A stretch of 64,000 nt of DNA, taken from assembly GCF_003597395.2 (NCBI RefSeq), contig NC_133771.1, forward strand, positions 57,075,315 through 57,139,314, written 5' to 3'. Each line of letters opens with the position of its first letter. The first letter of the stretch is position 1. A program made the position numbers and the translations under genes. Below the pieces are notes generated by a model. That model did not search any database. It saw only the letters and a list, made by a program, of their open reading frames with translations, and was not told where the DNA came from. This document shows positions 1 through 12,436 of this stretch, piece by piece. This DNA is from Chelonoidis abingdonii. Taxonomy: Eukaryota > Chordata > Testudines > Testudinidae.

Positions 1-3000
1 TGCTCAATTTTATCAGAGGAAGGGAAGTTTTCAGGAGATAGCAGCCAAGGCCACAAGAAGGCAAAGCCCTAGAAAGATACCTCATTTTGCAGTTGACTAC
101 ATGCAATTCTTATTAAATACTAAATTCTTCAGGACACTTTCCTTAACTCCTGAGGAGAAAGGAAACCCACATCTAAAAAGACTCCAAAATGTCTCTTTGT
201 CCAGAAGAGGGAATGGGCAAGTATTTTCCTGCACACCCCAATCTTGAGCATATTGAAGAATCATGGGTCCAATTCACAAAACTCCCAAGCCCAAATGCCA
301 GGTTATCTACCAACACCTTTAAAGAGTAGGTAGGATTTCAGAGTGGTTTGGGTGCCGCCGCCATCTTCAAAAAAGACCAATTTTTATTCATAAGAGATCC
401 CTAGAATTCAATTTTTAAAAGTGCTTTGAGCTAGCTTCTTCAGTGTTTTTTCCATCATAATGCCTATGATTCATTGTATTATGTATTATGTCAAACTGGA
501 CTTTTGACTCAGGAAATTGCAAACAGTGATGTGTGAAGTACAAAAAAGAAGAAAACTGCTTAGAATGATGTTTGGATTTCTTATTCAATGTTTCCCTAGA
601 TCTAACCACTTCATCACCCTGTCTTTCTTATCAATAGTGTAAAAGAAAGATCAGCTTTAGGACTCTGTCCTTATTAAGTAGGTTCTCAAGTCAAGCAAGC
701 CTTAGCTGTGGTCTTCTGGACTGATGTCTCTTCAGGTACACCTTAGAAAATATTCTTTGGGATAGCGCAGAGCTACAGCATCCTTGTCTGACAACAAATA
801 CACACATTACTTTTTCAGGAATAGCACTAGGTTTGGCTACTTCCTTCCAAATTTAGACTGGATTTTAAGCTATCACAAGTCATAAACATCCAGAGCTCTT
901 AGAAGCAGGGCCAAGAAATCATACCATAAGGACCAAAGTGAACTTATAACTCCAGAAGTCATACTCAGCCCTCGCCACTCAGAGAGGGGAAGGAAAAGAG
1001 GGAGCAGAAGGCCCCACTACACTAATCTATGGGGCAACACCACAGAATGAAGGTGTTGTCAATGGCCTCTGTCAGGTACTATATAGAAAACACTAATATC
1101 CCTCCCAAAACATGGTTTTTATCCTCACCTACCTCATCAGAGCCAAGGAAATAAAAGAACGTGATGACCCAACATCTGATAGCTTTCCAAGCCAAATGGA
1201 GGGAGGGAGGCTCCAGTGGTAGACTCACACTTCAGTGAGGTGCCCCAAGATCCAGAGAGCCATACCTAGTCCTTGATCTGAAATAGCTCTACACATTTGC
1301 ATAATACAAACTTTTGAAAATATAAATACTAAGAAGCAGGGTCATCATGATAAAACTTGGTGGCTTTTATGTGTCAGTTGACTGAAAGGAGATATCTACA
1401 GTACTTCCATCTTCGTGGTGTGAAATAGACTCAGAAAATTCAAGATTTTACCATGCTTTAATTGTCAACCTTTGTCAACTCAGAAGATGGTGGGATTTAC
1501 ATTGTAGTAACAGAAGATCCACAATAGTCTTTTCCTTCATTTTACAGCTGGTTGGTAAGGGCCTTATTGCCCAATAAAACTGTCATGACAATAGAGAAAA
1601 CTACTCATTTACTGTATAATCTGGTATTCAGCATCAATGCAGAAAAAAGTATGCTCACCTCCTCTCAGCAGCCAATTATTGTTCGACATGAGGTCCCTTA
1701 ATTCTAAGGGAAAAACCCAACATTTTTAGTACACATCAGAACTTTAGCTCACCCACCCACAGGAGAGGTCCTTCAAAGACATGGCCTCCCTGCTGTTCTC
1801 TGATGAAGCAAGTAGATCAACTGAGATCCAAGATCTCTCTCTCAGGCACCCTCTACCTCAATCTGTAAAATGGAGAGAAAACCATTAGCACTATCAGAGA
1901 GATTTTTGCCATTGTTGTATCAGTGGCATACATGGTAATCTCTGTGGATGCATGCTGTACAAATTAAGCATGACCAAGTTGGTCAAATTAGGCCCAGGAA
2001 GAACAGATAGTTTCCACAACAATAGCTTGGAGTCTTAGGACAGTTCAGTGTGTCATTCTCCCCTTCACAGTTCATTTATATCAATGGGCATGTTATGAGC
2101 TGAAGATTTACTGGCAAGCGTTAAAAATTATGTTATAGACAGAGTCATACTTTCTTCCTATAATGACTACTCATTTGATTGTAAAACTAGCCCAGAAAGC
2201 AGATTGACTTATTTACCAAGACCTAGTTCCTAAGGAATGGTCTCTCAACAAATGTGCTTTAGCTAATTTGGGTAACATGGGAGCTATCCAAGGGCTAACT
2301 GTTCACAACCTAGAGCAAAACACAGCTGAAGACTGTCTACAGCAAATGCAGTGGAATAGGTGGATACTGAGGAGCCTGATGTTTGCCTTTTCCTCTTATC
2401 TCTAGGGCTTTCTGGAAGGTGAGGAGCCAGGGGACAGATCTGATCCTGATTGTTCTGGACTGGACTGGACTGGTCTAGTAAGGTCTGAAATTCCAAACTT
2501 CTGCAGCTGTCATCCATGGACCTCATCCCACTTCCTACAGACATGGCACTTCTCTCCCAATATTAAGTCTTCCAAAGGTTACAACATGGAATTTCCCTGC
2601 TTCTGCTTACTGAAGGCTTGCTTCTTGGAATTAACATAATAATTGAGGTGGATCCATCGCTAATAGCTTCCTGGACATATGTAATTTTTAGGACATACTT
2701 TAGATATTAAGAGAGAGAGAGATGCATTTTCAAAGTGGTGTCTTTCTAAGGGAGTATGAGGCCAATTAAGTTCCTCAAATGTTGCAATGAATCTTAAGGT
2801 CGAGTGGCAGCACTGTGCGTGACTAGGGAGACATCAAAGACCAAACTCAAGGGACACATCTGTTAATTGTCAAGTTTTCCAGGCAGGAAATTTAACTTCA
2901 AGTTGAGCAGTCATTATCTTCCTCTCTTTGTACCTTTGGAGTCAGTGGACCAAATGTACTGGAGGGTCTGAAAGCCCCTCTCTCTTCTCTAGCGTGTTGG

Positions 3001-4172
3001 ATCTCTATATGTGGCCATGTACCAAGGAGGCTTACCAAGTAGAAGGTGCCTCCTCTCCACTGTTGGTGAAAGCCCACTCAGCTCAGGATATGTCAGCTTC
3101 TTGGGCTATCAGAGGTTGCCTCTGATATTCTGAAATCTGATAGACAGATCTCTGACATTCCACCTATAGTTTCAAAGAATTCAGACATGGATCCCTTCTC
3201 AGACTGTATATTCAGAAAAGAATTCAGGTAAGATTTCTTTTGCTAATTGTAACAACTACTACTTGGTATTCACTTAAAATATATGTACCTTTTATGTGTA
3301 GAAAGTTAGCCTCAGACCTCACAATATTCTGTATATATGTCAGAGTCAACCATCATGTATTTTATACCATACAAATAAACAAATGTAAACAATATTAGCA
3401 TCATAGCAAGAAGAGGTGCCTAAAGCTTATAGTGCTGGCATTTCTAAAAAATTTTCAACTAAACAAAGTAATTACAATAAATTAAAAAAAAGTCTACTTC
3501 AGTCCAGTTCTGATTAATAGTAAACACTTGAAAAATTAGTATTTAAAACTCACTTCTAACATTGTTTATAAAATAAAGTTTGAAAAATATAGCGATCACC
3601 ATTAAAAGCCAGAATTAGTTACTATATAATACTATGTAAGACTACCACTCTTTCCCCCTATAAATAAGATAGAAAATAACTGTAGCTACCATTGTATGCT
3701 TGGTGATAATAGTGGGCAGTATTAAAAACTCTTCATTGGCTTCTACTGCATTTGACAGAAAAAAAATAAAACAGTTATGTTGTATTGCTTACATTTTTTG
3801 TGGTATGGTATAAGCTTATATCAAGAAGTATAAAGTAATGATATTTAACTGCAAAATATAATTTGCAACTTATACTGTATATCATCATGTGTGGTGCAAC
3901 TCGGATTATTTAATGTTTTCATTAGAGTAGCAACCAGAATCTGTAATCAGTGTGGGGACCTCATTGTACAAGGCATATATATGAAGATGTGGTTCCTAGA
4001 TGCTAGGTTACAATCTAAAAAATCCTGACAGATATTATTGTTAGTTACTATTTACCTAGCAGCTAAAGTGCAGTAGATGTTTTACAGACAAAATGGAAAT
4101 AAGGTTCACCCCGAAAGATTTACAGTTTAAACATTGCCAAAAGGGAGCCAATACCACATTAATTATATTTTC
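1..4172. other. Apparently unique sequence, no gene seen
   Basis: The stretch is AT-rich and has only scattered frames of fewer than about 90 codons, with no recognisable domain or splice structure. A short CTGGA tandem run sits near 2455-2475 and a short GA run near 2709. I recognise no interspersed repeat here, but strongly diverged ones would be missed by eye. Confidence 0.5.
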
Positions 4173-4175
4173 TTA

Positions 4176-4437
4176 GGCTATGTCTGCACTGTGCAACAGT
4201 GCAAACTACAGGGGTGTGAAATGCAGACCACACCAAAATGTTGCACTTGAACCGCCCCATGCGGATTCTGCTTTAGTGTGATCATGTTCATGTAGTCTTG
4301 TTCAAACAGTACTACATTAATGTCAACTAGTTACGTTTTAGTTCATCCCTGCAGTGTCCATGCAGGACACAACATTTTGGTGCACTTGGCAATTCACACA
4401 CCTGTAGTCTGCACTGTGGCACAGTGTACAGAAGCCC
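4176..4437. mobile_element. PIF/Harbinger-type MITE with long terminal inverted repeats
   Basis: The element begins GGCTATGTCTGCACTGTGC and ends with the inverted counterpart GTACAGAAGCCC. The two arms stay complementary for about 60 bp, through the shared CACCAAAATGTTG segment. TTA flanks both sides (4173-4175 and 4438-4440), which is the 3-bp target duplication typical of PIF/Harbinger. There is no coding capacity, so an autonomous relative would have had to move it. The boundaries rest on the TTA pair and are well supported. Confidence 0.8.
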
Positions 4438-4624
4438 TTAGTGTCTTTATTAAATCTTGGATTGTGATATTTATTGCTAACTTAAATATACTTAGAAACA
4501 ATTCAAAGACTACAAAACAGGTTTTCCAAGTAAAGACTCTATTTCATAAAGAGTTTGATCTTTGGGGTTTCAGCTGCAGTCCATCCTCTGGCCTCCCTTG
4601 AGTCTTAAACTTCATCCAGACATA

Positions 4625-4766
4625 GATGCTGGAACTAAGGATGCTGGGGGTGCTGCAGCAACCCCTGGCTTGAAGTGGTTTCCATTATATACAGGGTTTA
4701 CAGTTTGGTTCAATGTCTCTCAGCACCCTCACAATAAAAATTGTTCCAGCACCCCTCCATATAGAT
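4625..4766. repeat. Short GGTGCTGGAAC-type interspersed repeat (probable MITE)
   Basis: Ends are inverted (GATGCTGGAAC on the left, GTTCCAGCACCCCT on the right) around a core with CTGGCTTGAAGTGGTTTCC. A second copy of the same core lies at 14553-14686, so this is an interspersed family. It sits immediately upstream of the gypsy gag relic. No clean target duplication was found, so the superfamily is left open. Confidence 0.6.
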
Positions 4767-4779
4767 TCCAAAAGTTGTT

Positions 4780-5425
4780 TGGCAGGAGCCAGACAAAACT
4801 AATTTTTCAGGAAGTGAGGAGCATAATATTTTTAAACTATTGCCTGACATTGAGGATAGTAAGGACTCTGAGAAAGCAAAAACAGTCTTCATAAGGTACT
4901 TTAAACCACAAAGAAACTTTGACTGTGAACAATATATGTTCTGGCAAGCAAGTCATCAAGAAGGGGAAAACATGGATCAGTATCTTGCATACCTATACCA
5001 ACTTTTGAGTTCATGGGAGTTCACAAATGTGGACCATGAGTTAAGAGGTGCAGATAATATTAGGATGCTTGTCAGTTAAGCTGAGAAGACAAATTTTCTG
5101 AGACCGCTAAATGACTCTCTTCGGAGTACTGGACACTGCGCGAGTGAACAAGATGTTGGAAACACATGCTCAATCAAATAAAGCGAGGAAACTCGGCAAC
5201 AAGTATAGAAGCAGCACATTCACTCCACACTAAGAACTCAATCAGGAATTAAGTGTGGCAACCAACCATGGAAGAATCAGGGTTCAGCCACAAAGACAAC
5301 AAATGTAAAATGCTACAAATCTGGAGGCTCATAACCACACCAACATGTCATGTTTGTCCAGAAAAGGAGTCTTCTGTTATAGCAGTGGAAAACAAAACCA
5401 CTATGCAAAAGTCTGTAGATGTACT
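4780..5425 (+). pseudogene. gypsy gag relic: capsid and zinc knuckle
   Basis: Frame 4840-5079 contains a capsid-like pattern (FWQASHQEGENMDQYLAYL, then a short leucine-rich segment) like that of Ty3/gypsy Gag. About 100 codons further on, in a shifted frame near 5370-5420, CYSSGKQNHYAKVC resembles a CX2CX4HX4C nucleocapsid knuckle whose second cysteine has become serine. Gag would package the element RNA. Here a stop at about 5077-5079 and later frameshifts make it inactive. Confidence 0.7.
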
Positions 5426-5579
5426 ACTCTCTCACAAGTTGAGACAAATTGCTAAAAAAGATGTAAGATCAAGTGAACATGCTTTAAACAACACCTTAGA
5501 AGTTGACCATTCTTATGTCTTCACAGTATTTCCTGAGAACAAAGTCTTCGAAAAAATAGCATTCAGCCATGACACCACA

Positions 5580-6730
5580 TCATCATACAAGGATATGAGA
5601 CTGAAGTCTTAACTGACACCGGTACATCACTGATCGTGATGGCTCAATGTGTGTATGATGCCAAACCACAGAAACCACAACAGCAGTAAAAGTATATGCC
5701 TATGGAAATCCAGACCCATTGACAATATGCAGTGTATTCTCAGCTCATTTTGTATTTAAGGACAGGTCTGTTACCAGTCCAATGTATGTGATGATTAATG
5801 GCACAGATACACTGACGTGTTATGCCACAGCAAGAGCACTTGGACTGATTCAGATGATCCAAACAGTACAGCCTAACAAGCTAAATCAACTCCTTCAGTC
5901 TCATGAGGACATGTTCAAAGAAATAGGAAAGTTGAAGGGACAGCCAGTAAAATTGCGTATAGACGACACAGTTCAGCCTATAGGTCTACCACAAAAACAC
6001 ATTCCTTTCCATTTCAGAAAGCTGGTGGAAGAAGAATTAGCATGCCTGGAAGAGCTTGACATCATTGAGCAAGTGGGAGGCCCCACACCCCAGGAACCAA
6101 CGCAACCAGACAAAATCTGAATTTGAATTGATATGCATTTATCCAATCAGGCTATCAAATGTGAGCAACACATCACCCCCGCTGTAGATGACATTATTGC
6201 ATCAACTTGAGCTCCACCCTAAGCTCAGGTACATAACAAACGTCATAACATGTGAGTCTATACATCAGTTTTGGCATTTCTTCAGCTGCAGAAATATTTC
6301 AAAACACCATATCTGAGATACTATCTGGAATCTCTGGAGTTCTTAATGTGCGTGATGACATTTAAGTATTTGGCACCACATCTGAAGATCATCTAACTCG
6401 ACTAGCAGCTGTTTTTGAATGACTGCAGGAGCAGAATCTCAAATTAAATATAGACAAATGAGAGTACAATAAACTCACATTAGATTTTTTTTATACACAT
6501 TCTCCAAAGATGGCATGCCAGCAGATCCAAAGAAAGTGGAGGACCTTCCCATTCATTGCCTACCAGGGCTTGCAAATTACTGTGGCAGATTCATTCCAAG
6601 GTTAGCCACTATCAAACAACTGCTGACACCTCTAACCAGGAAAGATAAAATACGGGTTTGGTCAGATGGACATCAAAATGCCTTTGAGAATGTAAAGAAA
6701 TCCCTTACTGGTGATGTAGTCATGCCATAG
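5580..6730 (+). pseudogene. gypsy protease and reverse transcriptase relic
   Basis: The aspartic protease active site reads LTDTGTSLIVM around 5612-5640. The frame 5719-6120 moves from the end of protease into the RT fingers, with EELDIIEQVGGPTP just before a shift. A palm-like VRDDI at about 6351-6362 stands where family members have the Y-x-D-D catalytic box, so the tyrosine is lost and a stop follows. Frame 6515-6730 carries ANYCGRFIPRLATIKQLLTP, typical of the RT/RNase H connection. The relic stops at the Harbinger insertion starting at 6742. Confidence 0.8.
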
Positions 6731-6741
6731 TTTGAGTCTAA

Positions 6742-8799
6742 GGCCTGGTCTACACTACGCATTTAAACCAATTTTAGCAGCGTTAAACCAATTTAACGCT
6801 GTACCCGTCCACACTACAATGCTCATTATATCGATATAAAGGGCTCTTTAAATCGGCTTCTGTACTCCTCCCCAACAAGAGGAGTAGTGCTAAAATCGGT
6901 ATTACCATACGATTAGGCTTATGTGGCCGCAATCAGATGGTATTGGCCTCCAGGCAGTATCCCACAGTGCACCACTGTGATCGTCGGACCAGCAACTGAC
7001 TCGGATGCTGCGGTCAGTAAAGGAAAAGCCCGCGAAATTTAGATTCATTTCTGTTGGCCCATGCGGAGCTCTGATCATCCGCCGGTGGGCCAATGCAAGT
7101 CCCAACCAAAAGAGCTCCCAGCAATGACCGGCAGAAGATACTGGATCTTGATCGCTGTATTCGGGAAACAAACTGTTCCTAGTCAGAGCTCCCGTTACGA
7201 AGATCGAAATGCCCAGAGCGTTTGAAAAAAAAATCTCCCGGCACAACACACATCTGTGTGACAAGCGAACAGAAGCCAGAGACTCAATGGACGCTTTATG
7301 ACGGGAGGGAGGGGTACTGAGGACTCACGTATCCAAGTCCACAGCAGCCTCCGACAAAGTATTTGCATGTCTGGGCTGAGCTCTCTAATGCTTGTGTCAA
7401 ACACATTGTTTCTCGGTTTTGGTTGCAGTGGAATAGCCTCAATTACGTCCCGCCCCACCACTGAAAGAAAAGGAGAAGAGAAAATCATTTTGACTTCTTC
7501 AATTACCCTATGTCTACGAATGACGCGGTAAGGGCGGTACACACTGCAGCAGTGAAGCGGCAGTAGCGCATCCTCTCTCCTCTCGGTGCAATGGTGCAGT
7601 AGGATGTAACCTGCCTTATCAACCCATAAGTCTCCTTCTTGAATAACTGCTGAATACCCTGGCTGCTGAGTAGCTGGCCAGGGCGGAGCGCTTGAGTAAG
7701 ATAGGAATGGATCTGGTCATTGGCAGTAGATGAATAGAGAAAGGCTGGTAACCGTTCAGCAAGAACTAGGCTGAGCTTAGTCAGCCCTCCCTTCCTCGTT
7801 AAGAAAGATTCTGCCCGCCTGGATTGTCAAGCAGCGGTATGCTGGCTTCCTGTCCCCCACAAATGCACCGCTTAATGTCCTGCCTGATGTCATAGCACCG
7901 GGGCCTGCCTCCCCTCATTTATTACGAAAAAGTCACGTGTTCTTATTTGCCTTCTTTATAGCTCATGACACAAATGGGGGGCAATGCACGGTAGCTCAGG
8001 CGAAGGTGGGAGGGAGCACACTTGGGTGTTGCAAGGCGCACCCCTGTGAATGGCATGTACTCAATCATTCTGCGGGATCTGACACAGAGCACTGTGTTCT
8101 CTGATACACTGGTTTCTAGAACGCTCCATATCTGCAGAACTGACTCTATTTAGAACCATAAAGGAGGATTGCTCGGGAGTCATTCCAGTTTTGGCTTGCA
8201 CCCCCGCCGATCCAGCCAGGGGGGCACTCATCGAAGAGCACAGACAGTAAGAAGGACAGATAACCGTCTCTCATGCAATTTACGCTGCGTAGCCAGACGG
8301 ACAGTGGAACAACTGTAACCGCTCTGCATATCACAAGCAATGAATGCTGCTGGTGTAGTGCTGGAGTAATCGCATCGGCAAGCGGCATCGCAGTGACACT
8401 AGTGACTTGGTAAAAAAAAAGGGAACGGCCCATATTGCCGTGCTATGGCGTCTGCCAGGGCAATCCAGGGAAAAAGGGCGTGAAATGATTGTCTGTCGTT
8501 GCTTTCACGGAGGAAGGAATGACTGACGACATTTACCCAGAACCACCCGCGACAATGATTTTTGCCCCATCAGCCACTGGGCTCTCAACCAAGAACTCTA
8601 ATGGGCAGGGGAGACTGCGGAAACTATGGGATAGCTACCCACAGTGCAATGCTCCGGAAATCGACGCTAGCCTCAGACCATGGATGCACATTGCTGAATT
8701 CATGTACTTGGTGTGGCCGCGTGCACTCGACTTTATACAATCTGTTTTATAAAACCGGTTTATGTAAAATAGGAATAATCCCGTAGTGTAGACGTACCC
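6742..8799 (-). mobile_element. Non-autonomous PIF/Harbinger element nested in the gypsy relic
   Basis: The left end GGCCTGGTCTACACTACGC and the right end GTAGTGTAGACGTACCC are inverted and match the ends of the large Harbinger at 54595-59862, in opposite orientation. About 350 bp at the 6742 side (with TATCGATATAAAGGGC) and about 300-500 bp at the 8799 side resemble that element's termini. The middle (about 7100-8450) shows no transposase or Myb-like coding. Frames of 70-120 codons inside are not recognisable proteins. It has more CpG than its surroundings, suggesting a later arrival than gypsy. No perfect 3-bp target duplication remains. Confidence 0.8.
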
Positions 8800-8805
8800 A
8801 TGGTA

Positions 8806-8933
8806 GATGTTGGATTAGGTTGACTAACATGGTCAAATTTACACCATTGTTTATGCCAGCAAGGCTCTTTGTCCCTTTGAACAAAAGTACTCTCAGACAG
8901 AATTAGAAGCTCTTGCTGGGAATAGTTCCATTT
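8806..8933 (+). pseudogene. gypsy RNase H fragment between two insertions
   Basis: The gypsy coding sequence resumes directly after the nested Harbinger. A frame around 8885-8915 reads KYSQTELEAL, the conserved helix of Ty3/gypsy RNase H that normally follows the YASRAL-type strand. The fragment is only about 130 bp because a second element enters at 8934. Confidence 0.7.
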
Positions 8934-9946
8934 CGTACTCCCGGAGGAATTCTGTGCCAAAAACTTAAAAATTCTGCAGCAAAAAATAAAAAATTTTGCA
9001 CACAATATTTTAAAATTCTGCATAGTTTATTTATCAAAAGAACACCGTATAATCACACGTTTCAATTATTTTTGGTCATTTATTTCAAAACACCTGTCAA
9101 CAAGTATGTCTGTAACAATACAGACAACAAAAAAGATTCAGGAAATTTTTTTTGACAAACAGATTCCTTATTAGGTGTATTAATACGGAACTCTGAGTAA
9201 TAATTCATTTAAACTACACTACAGAACTGTATTTCCCAGACCCCTCAGAAGCAGTACAAGGGCGTGGGGGAGTCAGAGATAACAGAGGAGCTCAGGGAGA
9301 GGGAAGTAAATTGCTGGGGAGGAGCCTGGGTGTGAACTTGGAGGGTTGTTGGGTATGGGGGGCAGGGAGGGATTGTTAGGGACCTTCCCCTGTGCAGACA
9401 CTGGCTGACTCCTAGCCTCTCCTATTCAGTCAGACACATCTGCCCCAGTCCTCATGTGTCTCTGTGCCCTCACCCAGCCACTCCCCTGTCTCTATGTCTC
9501 CCTGTACCCCCTCCCACATCTCTATGTGTCTCTGCACCTCCCTCCCCACTCCCATTCAGCCCCTGCCCCAGTCTGTCCTTCAGCACTAGCCCTTATGAGC
9601 ACATCTAACTCACCCAGCACCCTACGCTGTCTGTCTCCCCATAGCCCTTATCTCCTGACCTGGCCACAAGCGCTGTGAAGGAGCCATTCTTTCTCTTTAT
9701 TAGCGGGCCCTGAGCTGCAGCTTTGTTCTATTGCCACAGCGCCCTCTGGTGGGCAAAAGACAGCACTGCAGAAATTTTCTGCTGGGAGCTGGGGCTGCTG
9801 TTGTGCCACAGCGCCCCTGGTGGGAAAAAGGCGGAACTGCACCAAGATTTTGGCAGAAGTTTTTTTCTGCACAAAAAATTAGAAATCCTTGGGGCTCACT
9901 AATTATGCAGTAGTGTGCAGTAGCGTAGAATTCCCCCAGGAATAAT
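8934..9946. mobile_element. hAT-like non-autonomous element nested in gypsy RNase H
   Basis: The ends are inverted: CGTACTCCCGGAGGAATTCTG on the left, and on the right a sequence whose complement starts ATTATTCCTGGGGGAATTCTA. The flanks TTCCATTT (8926-8933) and TTTCATTT (9947-9954) match at 7 of 8 positions, giving a hAT-like 8-bp target duplication. The reading frame of gypsy RNase H picks up again right after it. Inside are an AT-rich half and a CT-rich half (9400-9660), plus repeated GGCGCTGTGGC segments near 9735-9820. No transposase is present. Confidence 0.75.
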
Positions 9947-11460
9947 TTTCATTTATACATTTATGGATGTCATATCACAATACTGACTGATCACGCACCT
10001 ATTGATCATATGTTCAACAATCTCTCTTTTCACTCACCAACTCATATTGAGCAGCGGATGCTCAAACTACAAGATTATGACTACAAAGTTATCTATCAGC
10101 TTGGAAAGGCTAATCCTGCTGACTACTTCTCCAGGCATCCTATTCCCAAAACCGCTAACAATTACAACACTACAGATAAAGCAGAAGCACAAGGAAACTC
10201 CTCTCACACACCATTCCCAAAGCTCTCTCAACAAACAAAAACAACCGCAGAGTCTGACACATATTTAAATGGTCATCAAAACCATCTGAAGTGGTCAATG
10301 GAAAAAAAAACCTCCTCTAAGCCTACAACATTTGACTCCTGAAACGCAAGTTGTTCTACAATAATTTGCCTGTGTTCAAGGTGAATTTATTGTCACAGAC
10401 AATGACCTCCAACGCTGAGCTACAAGACTTGTTATTCCATGTTTGTTGTGGGATCAATTGATTTGGCTCACAAAGGCCATCAGGGACTGGGAAAAACAAA
10501 ATCCCTGCTCAGATAAAAGCTCTGACTCCCTGGGATTGATAGCTATTCTGAAGATTGCATTAAATTCTGCAGATTATGCAGGCATCAGTTCTGGAAAAGC
10601 ACAATTCTCCGCTACCTGCATCTGTCCATGGACAGAAGTATCCTGGATTTTTGTGATCTCCCTAATGGAAAGCATTTACTAGTTGTTAAAGACAACTGTT
10701 TTCATTAGCCGGAAGTTGAAATAGTCATTACTACTTCTGCCATTGCCATTATACCCAAACTAGGCAAGATTTTGTCAGCCTATGGCATAACAGCTGTTAT
10801 TAAAACTGACAATGTTCCTCCCTTCCATGGCTCGCAATTCACCCAATTTGCAGAGTACCGTGGTTTCAGAGATCATAAACTTACTCTGCACTGGCCACAA
10901 TGGAGAAGTTGAGAGGTTTATGTGAAGAAAACACCTTGAATTAATACAGCTGATGGATTGGACATGAAAAGGGAGTTCCAGTATTTCATTTCCTCCATAA
11001 ATATCAAACCCTTTTTCACTATTCAACTGGCATGGTGTCTGCAACTGTCTTGTTCAGCAGTTAACTAACAACAAAATTCCCATAAGTTGAGATAAAACCA
11101 AATGATGAATCTCTGCTGCAGCATGACAACAAAGTGAAGCTCATAATGAAACAATATACTGATCAGCGCAGATGTCCAAGACCACATTTTTCAATGTCAG
11201 AAACTTTCAGCCTTGCTACAAACACTCTGCGTCTTTTTCCCCTGAGCCTGTGGCACTCCTGATATTCATATCCCACGAGATGATGGTGGTGATGATGACA
11301 ACCTTACAGAGATTGAACCCCCAGTATGCTCTCCAAGGCAAGTGAGCTCCCTGTGCTCCAGAGTTGGAAAATCTCCGTCCTCTGAAAAAAAAGTAGCCAT
11401 TAGCTGCCAGTGCATTTGATGGACTATATAACCAATGACTGTGTTTTTGTGGACACACTG
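9947..11460 (+). pseudogene. gypsy RNase H C-terminus and integrase relic
   Basis: Frame 10010-10342 starts with the RNase H end: MLKLQDYDYKVIYQLGKANP, then ADYFSRHP. Integrase follows at about 10640-11050. It includes LPNGKHLLVVKDNCF, a catalytic-core TDN-type segment (IKTDNVPPFHGSQFT, near 10800-10845) and a WPQ motif (about 10893-10901). A C-terminal region with KQYTDQRR (about 11150-11172) and a PSAL..DYITN-like tail near 11410-11435 matches the end of Ty3/gypsy Pol. Frameshifts and stops separate all of these. Confidence 0.75.
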
Positions 11461-11699
11461 ATCAATCTTCAAATGTTTGACATTGCTTCATTTATTTTAT
11501 GATTGTATTTTATTTATAAGGAAGTGTGTCAAAGTGGTGAATTTAATAATTGTTCATTTAAAGTTTTTTGGGAGAAAGAGGGATTTAATGTTTATGGAGA
11601 ATCCATTCCATGATCTGTGCTGGTCTTTAAGAATACTCAGTATACCAGTTGGTCCATTCCAACTCATGCCGGTCCATTCCAGGTTTTGGTTTTGACTAG

Positions 11700-12428
11700 A
11701 GAGTTGAGTTAGCTATAGAGAAGCTGCATGGTCTGTGGAATCTTACTTTAAAACTATGTATGGCACCTGTGTGATTCATTCCAGAAGCTCTTAATTAGTT
11801 GGCAAATAATAGGTTTCACAGCTGCTTCCTTCCTCCTTCCCTAGCCTGAGGTGAGGAGAAGATGTGGGCATCACTGTGCCCATCCTTCCTGCCCAGGCCT
11901 GAGGGAGGGAAGAAGATCCTGGCAGAGTTCTCCTACCCCAGCCCTGAGTGTAGATCCTAGCATTGCTAACCCACTTCCTCCTAACCCTCTCCTCCTAAGG
12001 ATGATTCAGGCAGTATAATCTCACACTTCCTATGCCTGAGAGGAGGGGAGGAGCATAGTAATGCTATTCCTTCCCGTCCACCCCCCGAAATAAAGTGAAG
12101 ATCGGTGCAGCACTATCCTTTTTCTTCCCAGGCCTCTGAGGGGGTGAAGTATCCCAGAAAACTTATGTTGGCCTAGAAGATCCTTGCATTACTGTCCCTC
12201 TTCCTCCCAAGCTTGAAAGGGCATGTGGGGGTCAAAGTCCTGGCAAAGCTGCCCCTTCTCCCATGAAAGTGAAGATCTTTGCAGCACTGCTTTGCAGTCT
12301 AGGTGGTGAAAGAAGGGAAGATATCAGTGACTGTGCCAATACCCCTCTCAGGTATGTAGGGAGAGTGGAAGATCCTAAGCTACTGCTCACCTTCCTCTGG
12401 GACATGGAGATTTTAGTGGCACTCCTCA
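11700..12428. other. Spacer, no gene seen
   Basis: The stretch contains loosely repeated units of the type 'AAGATCCTnGCA...GCACTGnCC...CTTCCTCCC' (about 11850-12420), which give it a degenerate, imperfectly tandem look. Frames in it are short. It may be an old minisatellite-like region. Confidence 0.35.
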
Positions 12429-12436
12429 CTTAGGCC

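Larger units (their letters stand above)
4770..11600 (+). pseudogene. Decayed Ty3/gypsy LTR retrotransposon, interrupted by two DNA transposons
   Basis: Gag-Pol landmarks of a chromovirus-like or Ty3/gypsy element occur in order on the plus strand. They are a capsid-like segment (about 4780-5080), a decayed CCHC zinc knuckle (about 5370-5420), the protease DTG (5615-5623), the RT N-terminus (about 5900-6100), an RT palm DD (6354-6359), the RT/RNase H connection (6515-6730), RNase H pieces (8806-8933 and 9947-10150) and integrase (about 10620-11050). A C-terminal tail follows, with a purine-rich run near 11569-11582 that could be the polypurine tract. Stops and frameshifts occur throughout, so nothing is expressible. 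No flanking LTR pair could be identified. The break points at 6742 and 8934 are nested insertions, listed separately. Confidence 0.85.

Noticed and set aside
7195..7542. 115-codon minus frame and overlapping plus frame
   Set aside because: They are within the non-coding middle of the nested Harbinger and show no domain.
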